From contig JADRCO010000067.1 in the NCBI GenBank assembly GCA_021464525.1, forward strand, positions 1-59,092: a stretch of DNA of 59,092 nt, in the 5' to 3' direction. Each line of letters begins with the position of its first letter. Position 1 is the stretch's first letter. Of this stretch, positions 1 through 10,500 are shown piece after piece. The translations under genes and the position numbers were made by a program. Source of the stretch: Rhizophagus sp. LPA8_4_AMF. Taxonomy: Eukaryota > Glomeromycota > Glomeromycetes > Glomerales > Glomeraceae. Below the pieces are notes generated by a model. The model saw only the letters and a list, made by a program, of their open reading frames with translations, was not told the DNA's origin and made no database searches.

Positions 1-208
1 AATTTTGTTTACATTATTTGATGTAGATTTATTATTTTTATATAACTAATAATTTATATTTGCTTAATAAAATTATTTTTGTGTAAAAAAATTTAATTCC
101 ATAAATCAGCCCATATGATTAATTTGTCAAGTCTATTTTATCTTATCAAAAATATAAACAAAACGAATCCTCTCATAAATAATAATTTCTTTCGATTTAA
201 AAAAAATA

Positions 209-780
209 ATGATACGATATAATTATAATATTCTCATCTTTCTCGGTTTAATGATTCTCTTTATCACAGCAAATTACATGACAAATGCACATGTAATGGG
301 TAAAGGTGGATTTCCAGGACTTGACGGTATCGATAGTAATGAAATATTCAATCATTTAGGAAATGGAAACAAATTACTCCTACCCGAAATTCAATTACCT
401 GGTGGAAAGTTAGGAATAGGAAGTAGTCAACAATTTCCTCAAATAGGAGGAAATATTCTTAATTACAAGCCGATTGACGTCCAGTTATATATAGTAATAA
501 TAATTTACCACAAAATTCTGCGGTTTTTAATAGTAATAATGGTACGGCTTTAGGTAATGGTACGGCCTTAGGTAATGGTGCGATTTTAGGTACCGTACTC
601 AAACAGGTAGTAATCAACCTAGTACGATTAATACTAGTAATGTAAGTTCAACTTCTCCATCTCATACAACTAAAACATCGAATTTAATGATACTATATAT
701 AATGATAAATATTCTTCAGCATCATATTGTATTTAGGAATTTCTGTTGTAGTTTTATGCGTTATGAGCATTATTTTTTAA
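209..780 (+). pseudogene. Decayed small secreted, probably GPI-anchored or tail-anchored protein gene
   Basis: The ATG at 209 opens a frame with a clear N-terminal hydrophobic signal segment (about residues 8-27), followed by a Gly/Leu/Pro-rich mature part. The frame becomes nonsense-like after about 480. Sensible protein continues in the next frame (Asn-rich, with NGTALGNGTALGNGAIL repeats around 535-590). It shifts again near 592-600 to a Ser/Thr-rich stretch (to about 680) and once more to a hydrophobic C-terminal tail ending at the stop 778-780. Signal peptide, Ser/Thr/Asn-rich middle and hydrophobic tail is the usual plan of a GPI-anchored cell-surface protein. Three frame breaks make it a pseudogene or an error-rich assembly; a GT..AG intron of 6-8 bp at the first break is too short to be real. 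Family not recognised. Confidence 0.55.
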
Positions 781-1963
781 TTTAAAGTCACATTTTATGT
801 GAGATCGGAGTAATTTGATTTGACGCGACGTAATTTGTCTTACAGCTAGGTTAATTATAGTATTGTTTTGTTTGCTAAATATAAATCGTAATTAATAATA
901 ATATGAGTTATTAATGAGTATATTAATAAATAATACTAATAAATATTAATAAAAGTTTTTATTAATGTTAGCTTACTAATGTTGTCTCCGACCGATTTGA
1001 CGTCACGGGTTTTGATTATTGTCATGATTTTCCTTTAAATAATATTTTCTACACAAAATAATAAATAAACTTAATTTTTGAATGAGGTTTTAATGTAACT
1101 CGGGCAAATTATATAATTTTTATTATTATATTATTATTTAGAAATTTCAACAAAGTGAAAAAACTTTTATGAAAGATTATTGATTTTTTTTTTCGACGAA
1201 CGTCATCCGACCATATGAATGATTAATAATCTGTTCCGTTCCGTTCCTAGACCGACCTAGAACTCCGATTTTCATGGAAAATAACTCCGATTTTTTTTCG
1301 TAACTTGTGATGTGATACAAATTTACCTTGTAAAACTCGTTCCGTACAACATTTTGTTTACCACATTTAGTTTTATTTAGGGAAAAAAAACTTATAATAA
1401 AATTTAAATAAATGATTCTAAAAAAAAAAATGAATGAAACATACAAACTTCAATGAGGTTCCTCTTGGATAGATAGATATTTAAAGTGATTGAATTTTTC
1501 CCTAAATGTGAAATGATTTAATAGATGAAAGTGTCGACTGAATGTACAGTACGATATTATATGATCATCCGACCTTTCAATGGATTAATGGATAAATGGA
1601 TAAATGGATAAATGATAATCCCTGAGCCCGACTTGGTCCCATGAACGGCATAAGTATTCATTGGTGTAACAATCCCAGCATAATTTTCTTTTCTGCATTA
1701 ACAAAGAGAAAAGGAAAAATATTTGTATATTGCTTAATAATTCAAAGATTACAAATCTTTTGCAAATCTTTTTTTTTTTTGATTAGAAATTCCTAAAATT
1801 TCCTTCGATAATAATGAATTCATTGATCTCAAAGTTTTTATAAATACGTCCAAAAAAATTCCTTGATTTTTTTTTTTCCTCAGTTAAAGATAAATTAACT
1901 TTAAGAACAGATTTTTATTAAGAAGTTTTAATTTTTATTTCTTTTTTTTATTTTTACGTAAAA
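781..1963. other. Intergenic, no gene recognised
   Basis: AT-rich spacer between the secreted-protein pseudogene and the GST gene. It holds a short run of ATGGATAA-type units at about 1579-1613. A pyrimidine-rich stretch just upstream of the GST start (1868-1960) is probably its promoter/5' UTR. The minus-strand open frame at 1177-1446 is low-complexity and has no recognisable protein. Confidence 0.5.
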
Positions 1964-2700
1964 ATGGCTATTCAAATCATCGGATTCCCTATGTCTACTT
2001 GCACTCTCAGAGTGTTGGCTACTCTTAAAGAATTGGGAGTATCTTATGAAATCACTCCACCTGCTGATTTCAGCGAAATCAAAACTCCAGAATATGTGGC
2101 TACTAAACATCCTTTGTAAATAAATTTTCTAAATTATTTACGTTTAAAAGAAAACATCAAAGTAACTAATTTATACATACACCTATTTTTTTTTTTTTAA
2201 ATAGCGGAAGAATTCCTGTTCTCATTGATGACGGATTTAAACTTTACGAATCTCGTGCAATTGCTCATTACTTGGTAAACAAATATCAAGGAAGCAAAAA
2301 TTCCACCGTTCTTATTCCTTCTGATGTACAAAAAGCTGGTTTAGTAGAACAATTCCTTTCAGTTGAAACCTCATACTATGATGAAGCTGTACATAAATTG
2401 GTTGCCCAAGAAGTATTCACGAAATTTCATGGCAAAACTCCTGATCCTGAAATTGTTAAGGTAGCTAGAGAAGAAATTGGCAAAGTTTTAGATGTTTATG
2501 AAAAATTATTGGAGGGTAAAGATTATTTAACAGGAGAATTTAGTTTAGCTGATATTTCGCATTATCCTTATACTTATTATTCCATTACCTCTGGTCATGG
2601 TGATTTATGGGGAAAACGTCCTAATGTTGCTAGATGGTGGAAGAATATTAGCGAACGTGAAGCTTGGAAAAGTATTGTCGCTGAACTTAATCAAAAATAA
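1964..2700 (+). CDS. Glutathione S-transferase, phi-like (2 exons)
   Basis: Join 1964-2115 and 2205-2700, 215 residues, the normal length for a cytosolic GST. The protein would conjugate glutathione to electrophiles or reduce peroxides in the cytosol. The thioredoxin-like N-terminal domain begins MAIQIIGFPMSTCTLRVL; Ser11 in the PMST motif is the expected catalytic residue of phi-type enzymes. The FGRIPVLIDDG and LYESRAIAHYL motifs are the cis-Pro loop and the glutathione gamma-glutamyl-binding ES motif. The all-alpha C-terminal domain has the N-capping LADISHYPY motif and the conserved PNVARWW segment. The intron (2116-2204, GTAAAT...TAG) lies between His-Pro-Phe codons; splicing restores the FGRIP loop. 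The ATG at 1964 is the first in frame and starts the beta-1 strand. GST is certain; the phi class is inferred from the Ser motif. Confidence 0.93.
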
Positions 2701-4015
2701 GATATTATTATTATTATACTGTACGACTATTATTTTAAATTATGTTGTTATGTTTATTTTATAATATGATAAATAAATAAGTATGTATCACTCTGATTTA
2801 TATTTATAAACGCAAATATTTGCATATCTTTTTATTAAATGTTGTTTATACAATTTGGGTAATGTTATAAATGAAATAAGTAGTCATATGACGTTTGAAA
2901 ATATATATTTGAACTTTTTTTTAATGATACTACTATTCTATTATTTTCTAATAGTGTTTTTTTTTATTACAAATTTATTAAATCTCTTATTGTTATCAGA
3001 CAAAGCTTAAGTTTCGCAACGATAATCTATTTTTTTTTTTTTTTTTTTTAGGATCAGTTTGTTTACCTTTTTTTTTTTTTTTTTTTTTTTTAGGAACCGT
3101 TTGTTAACATTCTTTTTTTGTAGGGTTTGGCTCATCTTCGATCGGTAACTTGAAATGATAAGTTTTGTAACGATTTGTCACGAAACTTAAACTTTAACCT
3201 TTTTATTATTATACATATAACTTTGATTATTATTAAAGAAAATATTTTGTGAATAATTAAAAAAATTCTTTCTAATAACATATTTGTAAACCCTTGATTG
3301 TTTCATTCAATCCGCTCCTTTAAAATAATGAAATTGTTATTTAGGAAATTTATTAAAACCGGGCGAGTGCCGGGCGGATGAATACCGAATAATATCCCGT
3401 TATTCAACAGGATATTTAACAAATGAGCATAATAATGGAAAGCAAATTTATAGATAATCTAGAGATCTTTACCAAATGAGTTGGTTAATAGCGTACTTGC
3501 ATATCATATGGCACAGTAATAAAAAAAGACTTTTGTAATGTAAAAATTGGGATTAAAGAAGCAATATTTCATGAAAAAGGAACTAATATAATGCAAGTTC
3601 AGAACGATTAGTTAATATGGGATCATAAATAATTATAATGAGATATCAAAAGTGCAAAAATAAGTCATATTCAGCATTAAATACATAATGTCTTTAATTA
3701 ATGCCTGATTAAATGTGATAATCACATGATCTAATTATTCTATTGCCAGATTAATAATTGAATAATTTTAACCGAATGAATTAATGAATAACCTTTATTA
3801 AAAACTTACAATTAATGTAGGTTGAGAATCATGAGGTAAAGTATTTCAAATATTCTATTGTAAATTATTATGGATATTAAAAATTTTATAACCGTCATTA
3901 CTGTCGAGTTATTATCCTCCGAGTTTAGCATGTAGATCTACTATAAATTCGATACTCAATTAACAAAAGACCATTCATTGAAAAGCGCATCTGTGCATTT
4001 GATTACCGGGACTTT
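2701..4015. other. Intergenic with two diverged poly-T/TAGGA units
   Basis: This is the GST 3' region followed by AT-rich spacer. At about 3031-3110 two long T runs are each followed by a similar unit (TAGGATCAGTTTGTTTACC and TAGGAACCGTTTGTTAAC), a diverged local tandem duplication. A less AT-rich patch at 3358-3410 matches nothing I recognise. No credible gene seen. Confidence 0.45.
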
Positions 4016-4310
4016 ACTATATTTGTTTGTTGTTTTTGAACAAAAGTTTATGGTTCTTACAAATGTTTCAATTATATCATAAAGAGACAATAGCATGAAA
4101 CCGCATTTTATTAAAGCCGCTTTTATTGTACGTTTAATGAAATTCATAACCTTAGAATTTTTCTTATAAATAGAGAATAATTTTTTCTTGCTTTAAGCAA
4201 AAAATTAAAACCCTTCGAATCATAAAATAATAAATAAAATAAAAGAACAATCAAATTAATAAAAACAAGCTACGAGAACCTTAAAATAACCTTAAAAATA
4301 CTCTATCAAC
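4016..4310 (+). promoter_or_regulatory. Conserved upstream region of ubiquitin-like gene copy 1
   Basis: A block resembling CTATATTTGTTTG, then a T-rich gap, then TTTTGAACAAAAG and TATGG (4016-4052) recurs at nearly the same distance upstream of all three ubiquitin-like genes (about 245-310 bp before the ATG). A TATA-like CTTATAAATAGAGAAT lies at about 4162-4178. Because the spacer between the genes is otherwise unrelated, these are likely retained promoter elements. This is an inference from comparison within the window. Confidence 0.5.
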
Positions 4311-4674
4311 ATGAAAGTCATCATTCGAGCCTGTCAAACTTTCGGAGGAAATATGTATAGTATTGAGGTCGAAAATTTCGATCAAATTTCATCTGTTAAA
4401 GAAAAAATATCTGACAAAACAAGTAAATGAAATTATAAATTATTTATTATAATGAATGTCCTACGCTTCGCTCCGGACAATTATTATTTTGGAACAAATT
4501 AAATAAATTTTACTCACTATGAAATTTTTTTTTTTTTCTTTAGATATTGATTGTAAAAATAAATGTTTAATGTTTAATAATAGACAGCTAATTCAAGAGA
4601 TGAAATCGCTGTCTGATTATGAAATTAAACATGAATCCACTCTTCATTTGAGATGTGGACAATGCGGTTGTTAG
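4311..4674 (+). CDS. Ubiquitin-like protein with Cys-rich C-terminal tail, copy 1 (2 exons)
   Basis: Join 4311-4422 and 4544-4674, 80 residues. The whole protein is one beta-grasp domain that aligns with ubiquitin end to end: GGNMYSIEVENFDQISSVK matches the beta-2/helix-1 region and SLSDYEIKHESTLHL matches ubiquitin's TLSDYNIQKESTLHL almost residue for residue. After TLHL, ubiquitin has VLRLRGG; here the chain ends R-C-G-Q-C-G-C. The conjugation Gly-Gly is therefore absent and the last residue is Cys. There is also a Cys-rich linker after the helix (IDCKNKC). The phase-1 intron sits at the same codon in all three copies. The ubiquitin-like fold is well supported by sequence; the role is unknown. 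It could be a non-conjugated modifier-like protein, a metal- or thiol-linked protein, or an inhibitor of ubiquitin recognition. Confidence 0.85.
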
Positions 4675-4942
4675 GTTGTTAAAATAGATTTAGATTCTTA
4701 AATTATTCTTAGATTTATTAGATTTAGATTCATTTATTTATAAAATGTTATTAACAAGTTATTTTACTTTCAAAACAAGCATTTATTTTCATTATAATAT
4801 ATTTTATTTTTATTTTATTCATTTAATAATAAAAAATTATATATTTTTTAATCAATAAATATGAATAATTTTGTATTTCAATATATTTTATACATGAACA
4901 AGGAGTCGGTTGACTTTTGAAAAAAAATGATATAAAATATTA

Positions 4943-5930
4943 ATAGCGAAATTGACTTTAGATATTGCTAAAGAATTAGCGCGTAATAGAGAAGATGAAT
5001 GTCTTTCCGAAAAATATGTCAAATAGCAAGGCTCCAATGCTTTGGAAATTTGCTAAAGATCATTTATGTGTCCGCAATCCTCAATTGTGTGATAAAGTAG
5101 CAAAACATGGTGCCCATGGTGTGCAGTTGAAAATCGGCATACTCGAACGATTGAAGATATGAAGGAGTTTGCAGAGAAAAAAGGGGTTTTTGCCTTACAA
5201 GTAAGTAGGAATCCTCTTGAATAGCAGTGTAAAAATGGCCATAAATGGGAGGCTTCAGTAAGGGATGTTCTTGAGGGAACTTGGTGTCAAAGGTGCCATA
5301 CACTAGCCAGTAAACAATAGAAGACAAAAAATATATCACGAAATATTATTGATTTCGCCACAAGAGCGGGGCGGTAAATATCTTTCAACAGAATATGTTA
5401 ATTCAACTATTCCAATGCTTTGAAGATGTGGCAAAGGTTATGAATGGTCTATAACTCTTTATCAAGTAAAAAATATATGCTAGTAAATTTCCTTGAAGCA
5501 AAGGAAATTACTCAAAGTAGAGAACCTATGTTGTGTCTTTCTACAGAATTTATAAATCTCTGTGTTCCGATGCAATGGATGTATAACAAAGGTCATAAAT
5601 GGTTTTTTAAGTTTTAATTATATAAAGCACTCTAAAGCATGGTGCCTATATTGCTTAAATAAAACATGAAAATCTATATCATGAAGTCATAACTAACATT
5701 CTTGGTTCACTTTTCAGCATCCGCTGACCAGACTTCTTAAAAATGTCTAAACATCCTTGTGACATCTACTATCCACAGTATGGATTTTGCTATAGAAGTG
5801 CAAGGTAAACAGCATGAGCAACATGTAAAATATTTCACAAAAATGAGAAAGATTTTGAGAAGCAGTTAAATGAGCTAATGCAGAAAAGAACTTTGCAAAA
5901 AGAATTCAATTGTTTTAAGATATGTCTGGT
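4943..5930 (+). pseudogene. Decayed zinc-ribbon repeat (DUF4379-like)/Vsr-type endonuclease-like gene
   Basis: Conceptual translation in shifting frames gives repeated treble-clef/zinc-ribbon units: DIAKELARNREDECLSEKYV, then NSKAPMLWKFAKDH, WCPWC, IEDMKEFAEKKG, CKNGHKWEASVRDVLEGTWC and QRC, then CGKGYEWSITLYQVKN. The alternation of 'CxxGHxWxA' and 'WCPxC' half-sites is typical of the DUF4379/probable zinc-ribbon family. Near the end (about 5778-5850) MDFAIEVQGKQHEQHVKYF matches the 'IEVQG.QH' active-site segment of Vsr-like endonuclease domains that end these fungal proteins. Many in-frame stops and frame changes are present. The start codon equivalent is ATA at 4943, where the homologous fragment at 10633 has ATG. 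It begins 268 bp after the ubiquitin-like gene on the same strand. Confidence 0.7.
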
Positions 5931-5933
5931 AGT

Positions 5934-6121
5934 GTTGGTTGCCGTAAATAGTTGTAAGTCTAAAAATCAAGTAATTATAATGGTTGTAAATCAGAATTAC
6001 CATCTTTTAGCTAACCACAATAGCGTAGTATTTACAACCAATTTACAACTTATGTTTATAATATTACAACCCACTTAGGTTGTAATTCGAAACATAGTAA
6101 TTGTTACTTATGGCAACCAAC
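5934..6121. mobile_element. MITE-like palindromic element, about 190 bp
   Basis: Terminal inverted repeats GTTGGTTGCCGTAA (from 5934) and the reverse complement GTTGGTTGCCATAA (ending 6121) match at 13 of 14 positions. Internal inverted copies of TGGTTGTAAAT (about 5981) and ATTTACAACCA (about 6029) give it a nested fold-back structure. No target duplication is obvious. It inserted in the tail of the zinc-ribbon pseudogene. Confidence 0.6.
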
Positions 6122-6939
6122 CTTAATGTATGGTATTACAAGGATCCACACATAGTCGTTCCAAATCATCTTTGAGAGTTTGGGACTTATTGAATAAATT
6201 TAAAACTTTTTTTTTGTGACGAAAAGATCTCCAATCTAAATTTTCCACGTGACACGCGACTTAATAAAATTTATGTAGTTATTTTGTCATAATCATGTAA
6301 ATGTGTAAAATCTGCCGGTGATTTAACCTAAATCTCCCTGTTTCTGCGCCTAAAATATTTATTTCGCCATATATTCTGCCTATTTATTTTTGGCAATTCT
6401 GCTCATTTCGGTTATATACTGTAAAAAAAATTTTAGTCGGCAAATTTGCAGCTAATTCAGCTATTTCCTAAATCGAGCCTTTTCAGAGCCGGGTGCGATC
6501 ACATGATGTAGGCAGGCTCTCATCTTTAACATCTATTGTTGATAGAAATATAATTTTACTACCATTAGAACCATCTTGATAAGATGATTATAATGAGTTA
6601 TAATTCATCTTTTTATTATTCATATAATCAATATCGTCATATTAATAAAATCATGTGATCTATAAAATATCTGCCAGATCTGCGGGTTTCTGCTTAAAGC
6701 AGAAATTCATCTTCCTTGATCACATGGATAATTATGTGTAATCATAACGCGTCTACGCGCCTTTATAATTAACTCATTTAAGCAATTCATTACTTTCCCA
6801 AATAGATTTAACACCACAGTTTTTTACGCTTTGAATTACTTATAGTCCCGTGCTAATTGCAATTTAGTTTTTTGGGAAAACACAAAAGTACCTACGCTCA
6901 AAAAATTCTTGGATTTTTGGCTTGATTCCGGTAATTTGG
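6122..6939. other. Intergenic with inverted GATCACATGAT/ATCATGTGATC pair
   Basis: No gene recognised. GATCACATGAT near 6496 and ATCATGTGATC near 6650 are inverted about 155 bp apart, possibly the ends of another short palindromic element, but the flanks do not extend the match convincingly. Confidence 0.35.
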
Positions 6940-9550
6940 GGATATGCAAACGGAGCGTAATAGCTACAACAATGAATTGAAAACCATTATTTCGCACCAT
7001 GCCAAAGTATCTGAAATCAGGGAAAAAGTAAAAAAAGTGGAAACTGGCTTTTAAGGCATGTTTATATTTAATTATATTTTATTTGCTCGCTTCAAAGGCC
7101 CGTTCGACTCTTGTGCCTCACCAACTACCTTACTATTTGCTTGTTAGTAATGGGAAAGACTGCTTGTTTGCTAGTGTGCACATCTTCCAATGGTGTGTCG
7201 TGCGCATAGTTTAATGAACTTACTTTTCGATCTGCTTGTTCGTAAAGGAAAAAACTGCTTGTTGGTCCAGAATGGTTCTCGTGGAATACTTTGCGATCTG
7301 CTTGTTCATAAGGGAAAGACTGCTTGTTTGTCTGCGGTTTTTCCTACTTCTACTTTATATGTCGATGAAAACATTTCCTTAATTCATTACCTTTTTTATA
7401 TAAAGAGTCAAAAATACGAAGCAAATAAAACTTTTCTGGGAGACGCATGCACAGAAGGAAAATATTAATGCGCAGAGCAAGTTGCTCGAAGAAAAATCCA
7501 AATTGGCTCTTATTCAGGCTCAGATGGAAATGACACAGGTTCAGGTAGGTCTTATAATATGTAATTTGATGAGTAATTATTCCATTTCTGTTTCCTATAA
7601 CTTATATACATATTAGATGAACAGAATTGTACCCACTACAGCGCAATTCAACAAAGGTGCTCTTTCGAACTTAGAGCATGTCGTTTCTACCATCACATCT
7701 GCGAAATCTGAAACATGGAACAAACGAGCGTTTGATAATCATGATGATCAAGCACAGCCATCATCAAAAAAGGTAAGGATATATTAATAATAAACTTGTA
7801 TTCACCATCTATTAATAATCATTCAAATAACTTTGTATTCACCATCTTGAATTGTATCAGCTGTTACTCAATCCGAGGTACAGTGAAGTTGAGCGTGAAT
7901 ATTTAAGGAAAACGATTCAAGAAGTATCTGCTGGTTTTAGTGCTATTTTATTTTTGATGACTTGGTTGAACTTAATGCTCTATTTTCACAGTCCACTCAG
8001 ACCACCTCTAATGAATTTCATGAGATTATAAATAGAATTAAAAATTCCAAACATCGGTTATTTGAATATCGAATCATTGACCTTTCTGACCGAAATGCTG
8101 CAAACCCAGTGAATAAAATCCTCACAACCAATGAAAAAGAATAGCTAAAACATTTCTGGGATATTGTATGTACAATATATTTTCCACAGTTCATGAAGTC
8201 TCAGGATATTATATTAACCTTACTTTTTAGTCTGAACAACCGTGTCATTTTAATGCACATGACTCCAAATGGGAAGAGGTTATAGAACCCCTTATTGAGC
8301 AAAAATCAACGTTTGATGATGTTCTGCTGGATTTTAATGTTGTTATGGAGAAGCCATACAATGATGTCTTCAAATACAAACAGCATTACATTTTTTTATG
8401 GATACAAGAGTTGTATGAGCGTTTGTATGTATTTACTGAATAGCCGTTATTGCTTACCCAACTAGTCTAATCGGTGCAGTCTACTTTCATTTCAGCATAC
8501 TTAATTTCGAGGCACCATTAAATAAACTCATTGATTCCAAGTAGTCAGAATTCTCTTATCGCGAAGATTTTATTTCACCAATATTAGCACGAGCATTTGA
8601 TGATTTGAATACCATTAGATTCAGAACGTGGATTTCGATTTTCACAGCATATCTTTTAGTATTGAACACCAAGAAATTAATGCCTACTTGTCCTTATACT
8701 TAGTGGTGAGATTGAGGATATGTTAACAAAGACGCAAAGAAATGAAACTGAACAACAAAAACATCGTATTCTTCTCGGTTGTAACCAAGATGGTATCATT
8801 GAAATCAGTTTAAATGCGATGGTCTTGGAGATTGGTTTTATGGAAGTTGTTGGTAGTGCAATCGAAGTTGATTTAAAAAACTAGGTGAAGACATTGAAAA
8901 AGTCTTCAAAGGTTAGCGGATTTCTTCATTCACGTTGCAATTGCAATACGTTATTGATGTAAATTTATTCTATAGCAATGCAAATCTCCATGTTCTACCA
9001 GAGACAATATTTCCTTCAATGTGGAGTCACTGAAGATAAAATCAAATGCGTAGAAAGTTATGGAATTGTAGTATATCGTAAGTGATACTAATCAATAATT
9101 AAATGTGATTTTTATAGTCTCACACCCTTATTTCTTTTAATTTAGAGCGTCAAATTACTATCTATACGATGCACCTCGTACAAGAAAGAATATACGTTGT
9201 TGACATACTTACGAGATTCTCTATCCCTGAAATCAAAAGTCATTTCTACATGATCAAAGAACTGATTGAAAAGGTTTATTTTTTTAAGGTATGGATTTGT
9301 CAATTTATTGATGCGCGCTTTCTAATCTACAAGATTTTTTAAGATCTAATTTGATATCAAAAGATTCGTATTATGGAATACTATACAAAAATTCGGGCGA
9401 TTCGCAGTTCGGTGATATTCTAACCCCTCTCAAATAATTGTACAGAATCCGAGACGAACATACAGTATATTAATACAAAAGATTGCCAACCCAGACATCT
9501 CCGTCAAGGAGATCAGAATCAAATGGAGGAAGAAGATATAGTTATATTTT
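6940..9550 (+). pseudogene. Decayed multi-exon gene with coiled coil and possible PD-(D/E)XK-like region
   Basis: A broken gene with recognisable GT-AG introns (for example after TQVQ near 7544 and after SSKK near 7773). The order is: KTIISHHAKVSEIREKVKK (about 6990), a Gln/Lys coiled-coil piece ending EMTQVQ, MNRIVPTTAQFNKGALSNL, then NPRYSEVEREYLRKTIQEVS, and a helical SNEFHEIINRIKNSKHRLFEYR part. It continues with EQPCHFNAHDSKWEEVIEPL (about 8230), SYREDFISPILARAFDDL (about 8553), GEIED...DGIIEIS...VLEIGFMEVVG (8703-8860), then MQISMFYQRQYFLQCGVT and IYVVDILTRFSIPEIKSHF (about 9196). It ends in a Lys/Arg-rich tail near 9550. In-frame stops and frame changes recur, so it is not functional. 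The GEIE...D...EIGFxEV pattern is reminiscent of PD-(D/E)XK nuclease-like cores. That fold call is a guess; the family is otherwise unrecognised. Confidence 0.5.
7132..7335 (+). repeat. Three imperfect copies of a TGCTTGTT...GGAAA...CTGCTTGTT unit
   Basis: The pattern '(A/T)CTGCTTGTTCGTAAAGGAA..ACTGCTTGTT' appears at about 7228-7265 and 7290-7330, and in weaker form at 7135-7170, spaced about 60-95 bp. It lies inside the first part of the decayed gene and is the source of the open frame at 7190-7468, which has no protein-like content of its own. Confidence 0.5.
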
Positions 9551-9984
9551 ACATTAAATTTTTAATTATTGATATTGTAATTGTTAGCATTACTAGGTAT
9601 TAATTTATATTAGTTGCCTAAGTTTAATCGGAAAGAAAGCTTCATTGTGATTCCTAAGAAAATATGGTTGTAATAATATTTCAGATTCTCATTCAGTCAT
9701 GTTATTAATAAATTATATTGCGAATATATACATATAATGACATAAAACACGCACGAATGGATTAAAAATCAAAGTAAAGAACTTTATTATAAAGTAATAC
9801 ATGAAAAAGAAGCCATCAAATGAAAGTAATAAAATGAAAGATATCAGAGTAGCAGGATTCAAGGGATAATGGCAGTTCCTTCCCCGCTACTCAGTATTAT
9901 TATCAAAACTACCAGTAAATTCTTTACTATCTATCCATCTATTAATAAACATTGTTGTACTAAATTTTGAATCCCCTACACCGT
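9551..9984. other. Intergenic, no gene recognised
   Basis: AT-rich spacer between the plus-strand decayed gene and a minus-strand coding remnant. No gene, RNA or repeat recognised. Confidence 0.4.
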
Positions 9985-10500
9985 AATAAAAATTTTCCCA
10001 ATACTTTTCCCAGTAAGATCACGAATTTCGCGTCTCACTGTTTCAAACGCATAATCCATAGAATCCCCTTCCTCCTTGTTCGAATCAAAAACTTGCTTAA
10101 AACGGTTTCTAATTTCTTCAAGAGATGCATCAGATGAAGAACTCCCTGAAGAAAAAGCTTACACGTGATCGGTTGAAGTTTAGACATACTCAGCTGATCA
10201 GATTCGACCGGCTGAATTCATATAATTGCATACCTTCGATCCATTTCATTTTGGAGAGCTTCAATCGAAGCATTGATAGAGTTTATTTAAGATGAAATTC
10301 TTCTAAATTCATTACAGCAGGCTTCTTCAAAATATTAAATCTTGTGGTCATTGACGTAACCATAGATAGTACATTTCTAATTTATGTTTTTGGCATGATC
10401 TATTTCAAAGGTATAGCCTTAATCGAATCGCGAGTTATCAACCTTTTACGAGGATAGCTATTAATGACCACTGGTGCACGATGATTTTCATGGGCACCAT
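9985..10500 (-). pseudogene. Decayed coding remnant, unrecognised family
   Basis: On the minus strand, coding-like pieces run from about 10500 down: HRAPVVINSYPRKRLITRDS and IKAIPLK, then a stop, NINASIEALQNEMDRR-like helix with a GTATGC donor after it (about 10230), and an exon-like block SSDASLEEIRNRFKQVFDSN...EEGDSMDYAFETVRREIRDL, then TGKSIGKIFITV and a stop near 9985. The last block is predicted helical and reads as real protein. In-frame stops separate the pieces. It directly abuts the zinc-ribbon fragment at about 10500, so this may be a junction between two originally separate genes. Confidence 0.4.

Noticed and set aside
478..486. A GT..AG micro-intron to explain the first frame break in the secreted-protein gene
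   Set aside because: At 6-8 bp it is far below any spliceosomal intron size, so a frameshift is the better explanation.
5064..5339. Minus-strand open frame in the zinc-ribbon pseudogene
   Set aside because: The plus strand carries the recognisable zinc-ribbon motifs; the minus frame is its shadow.
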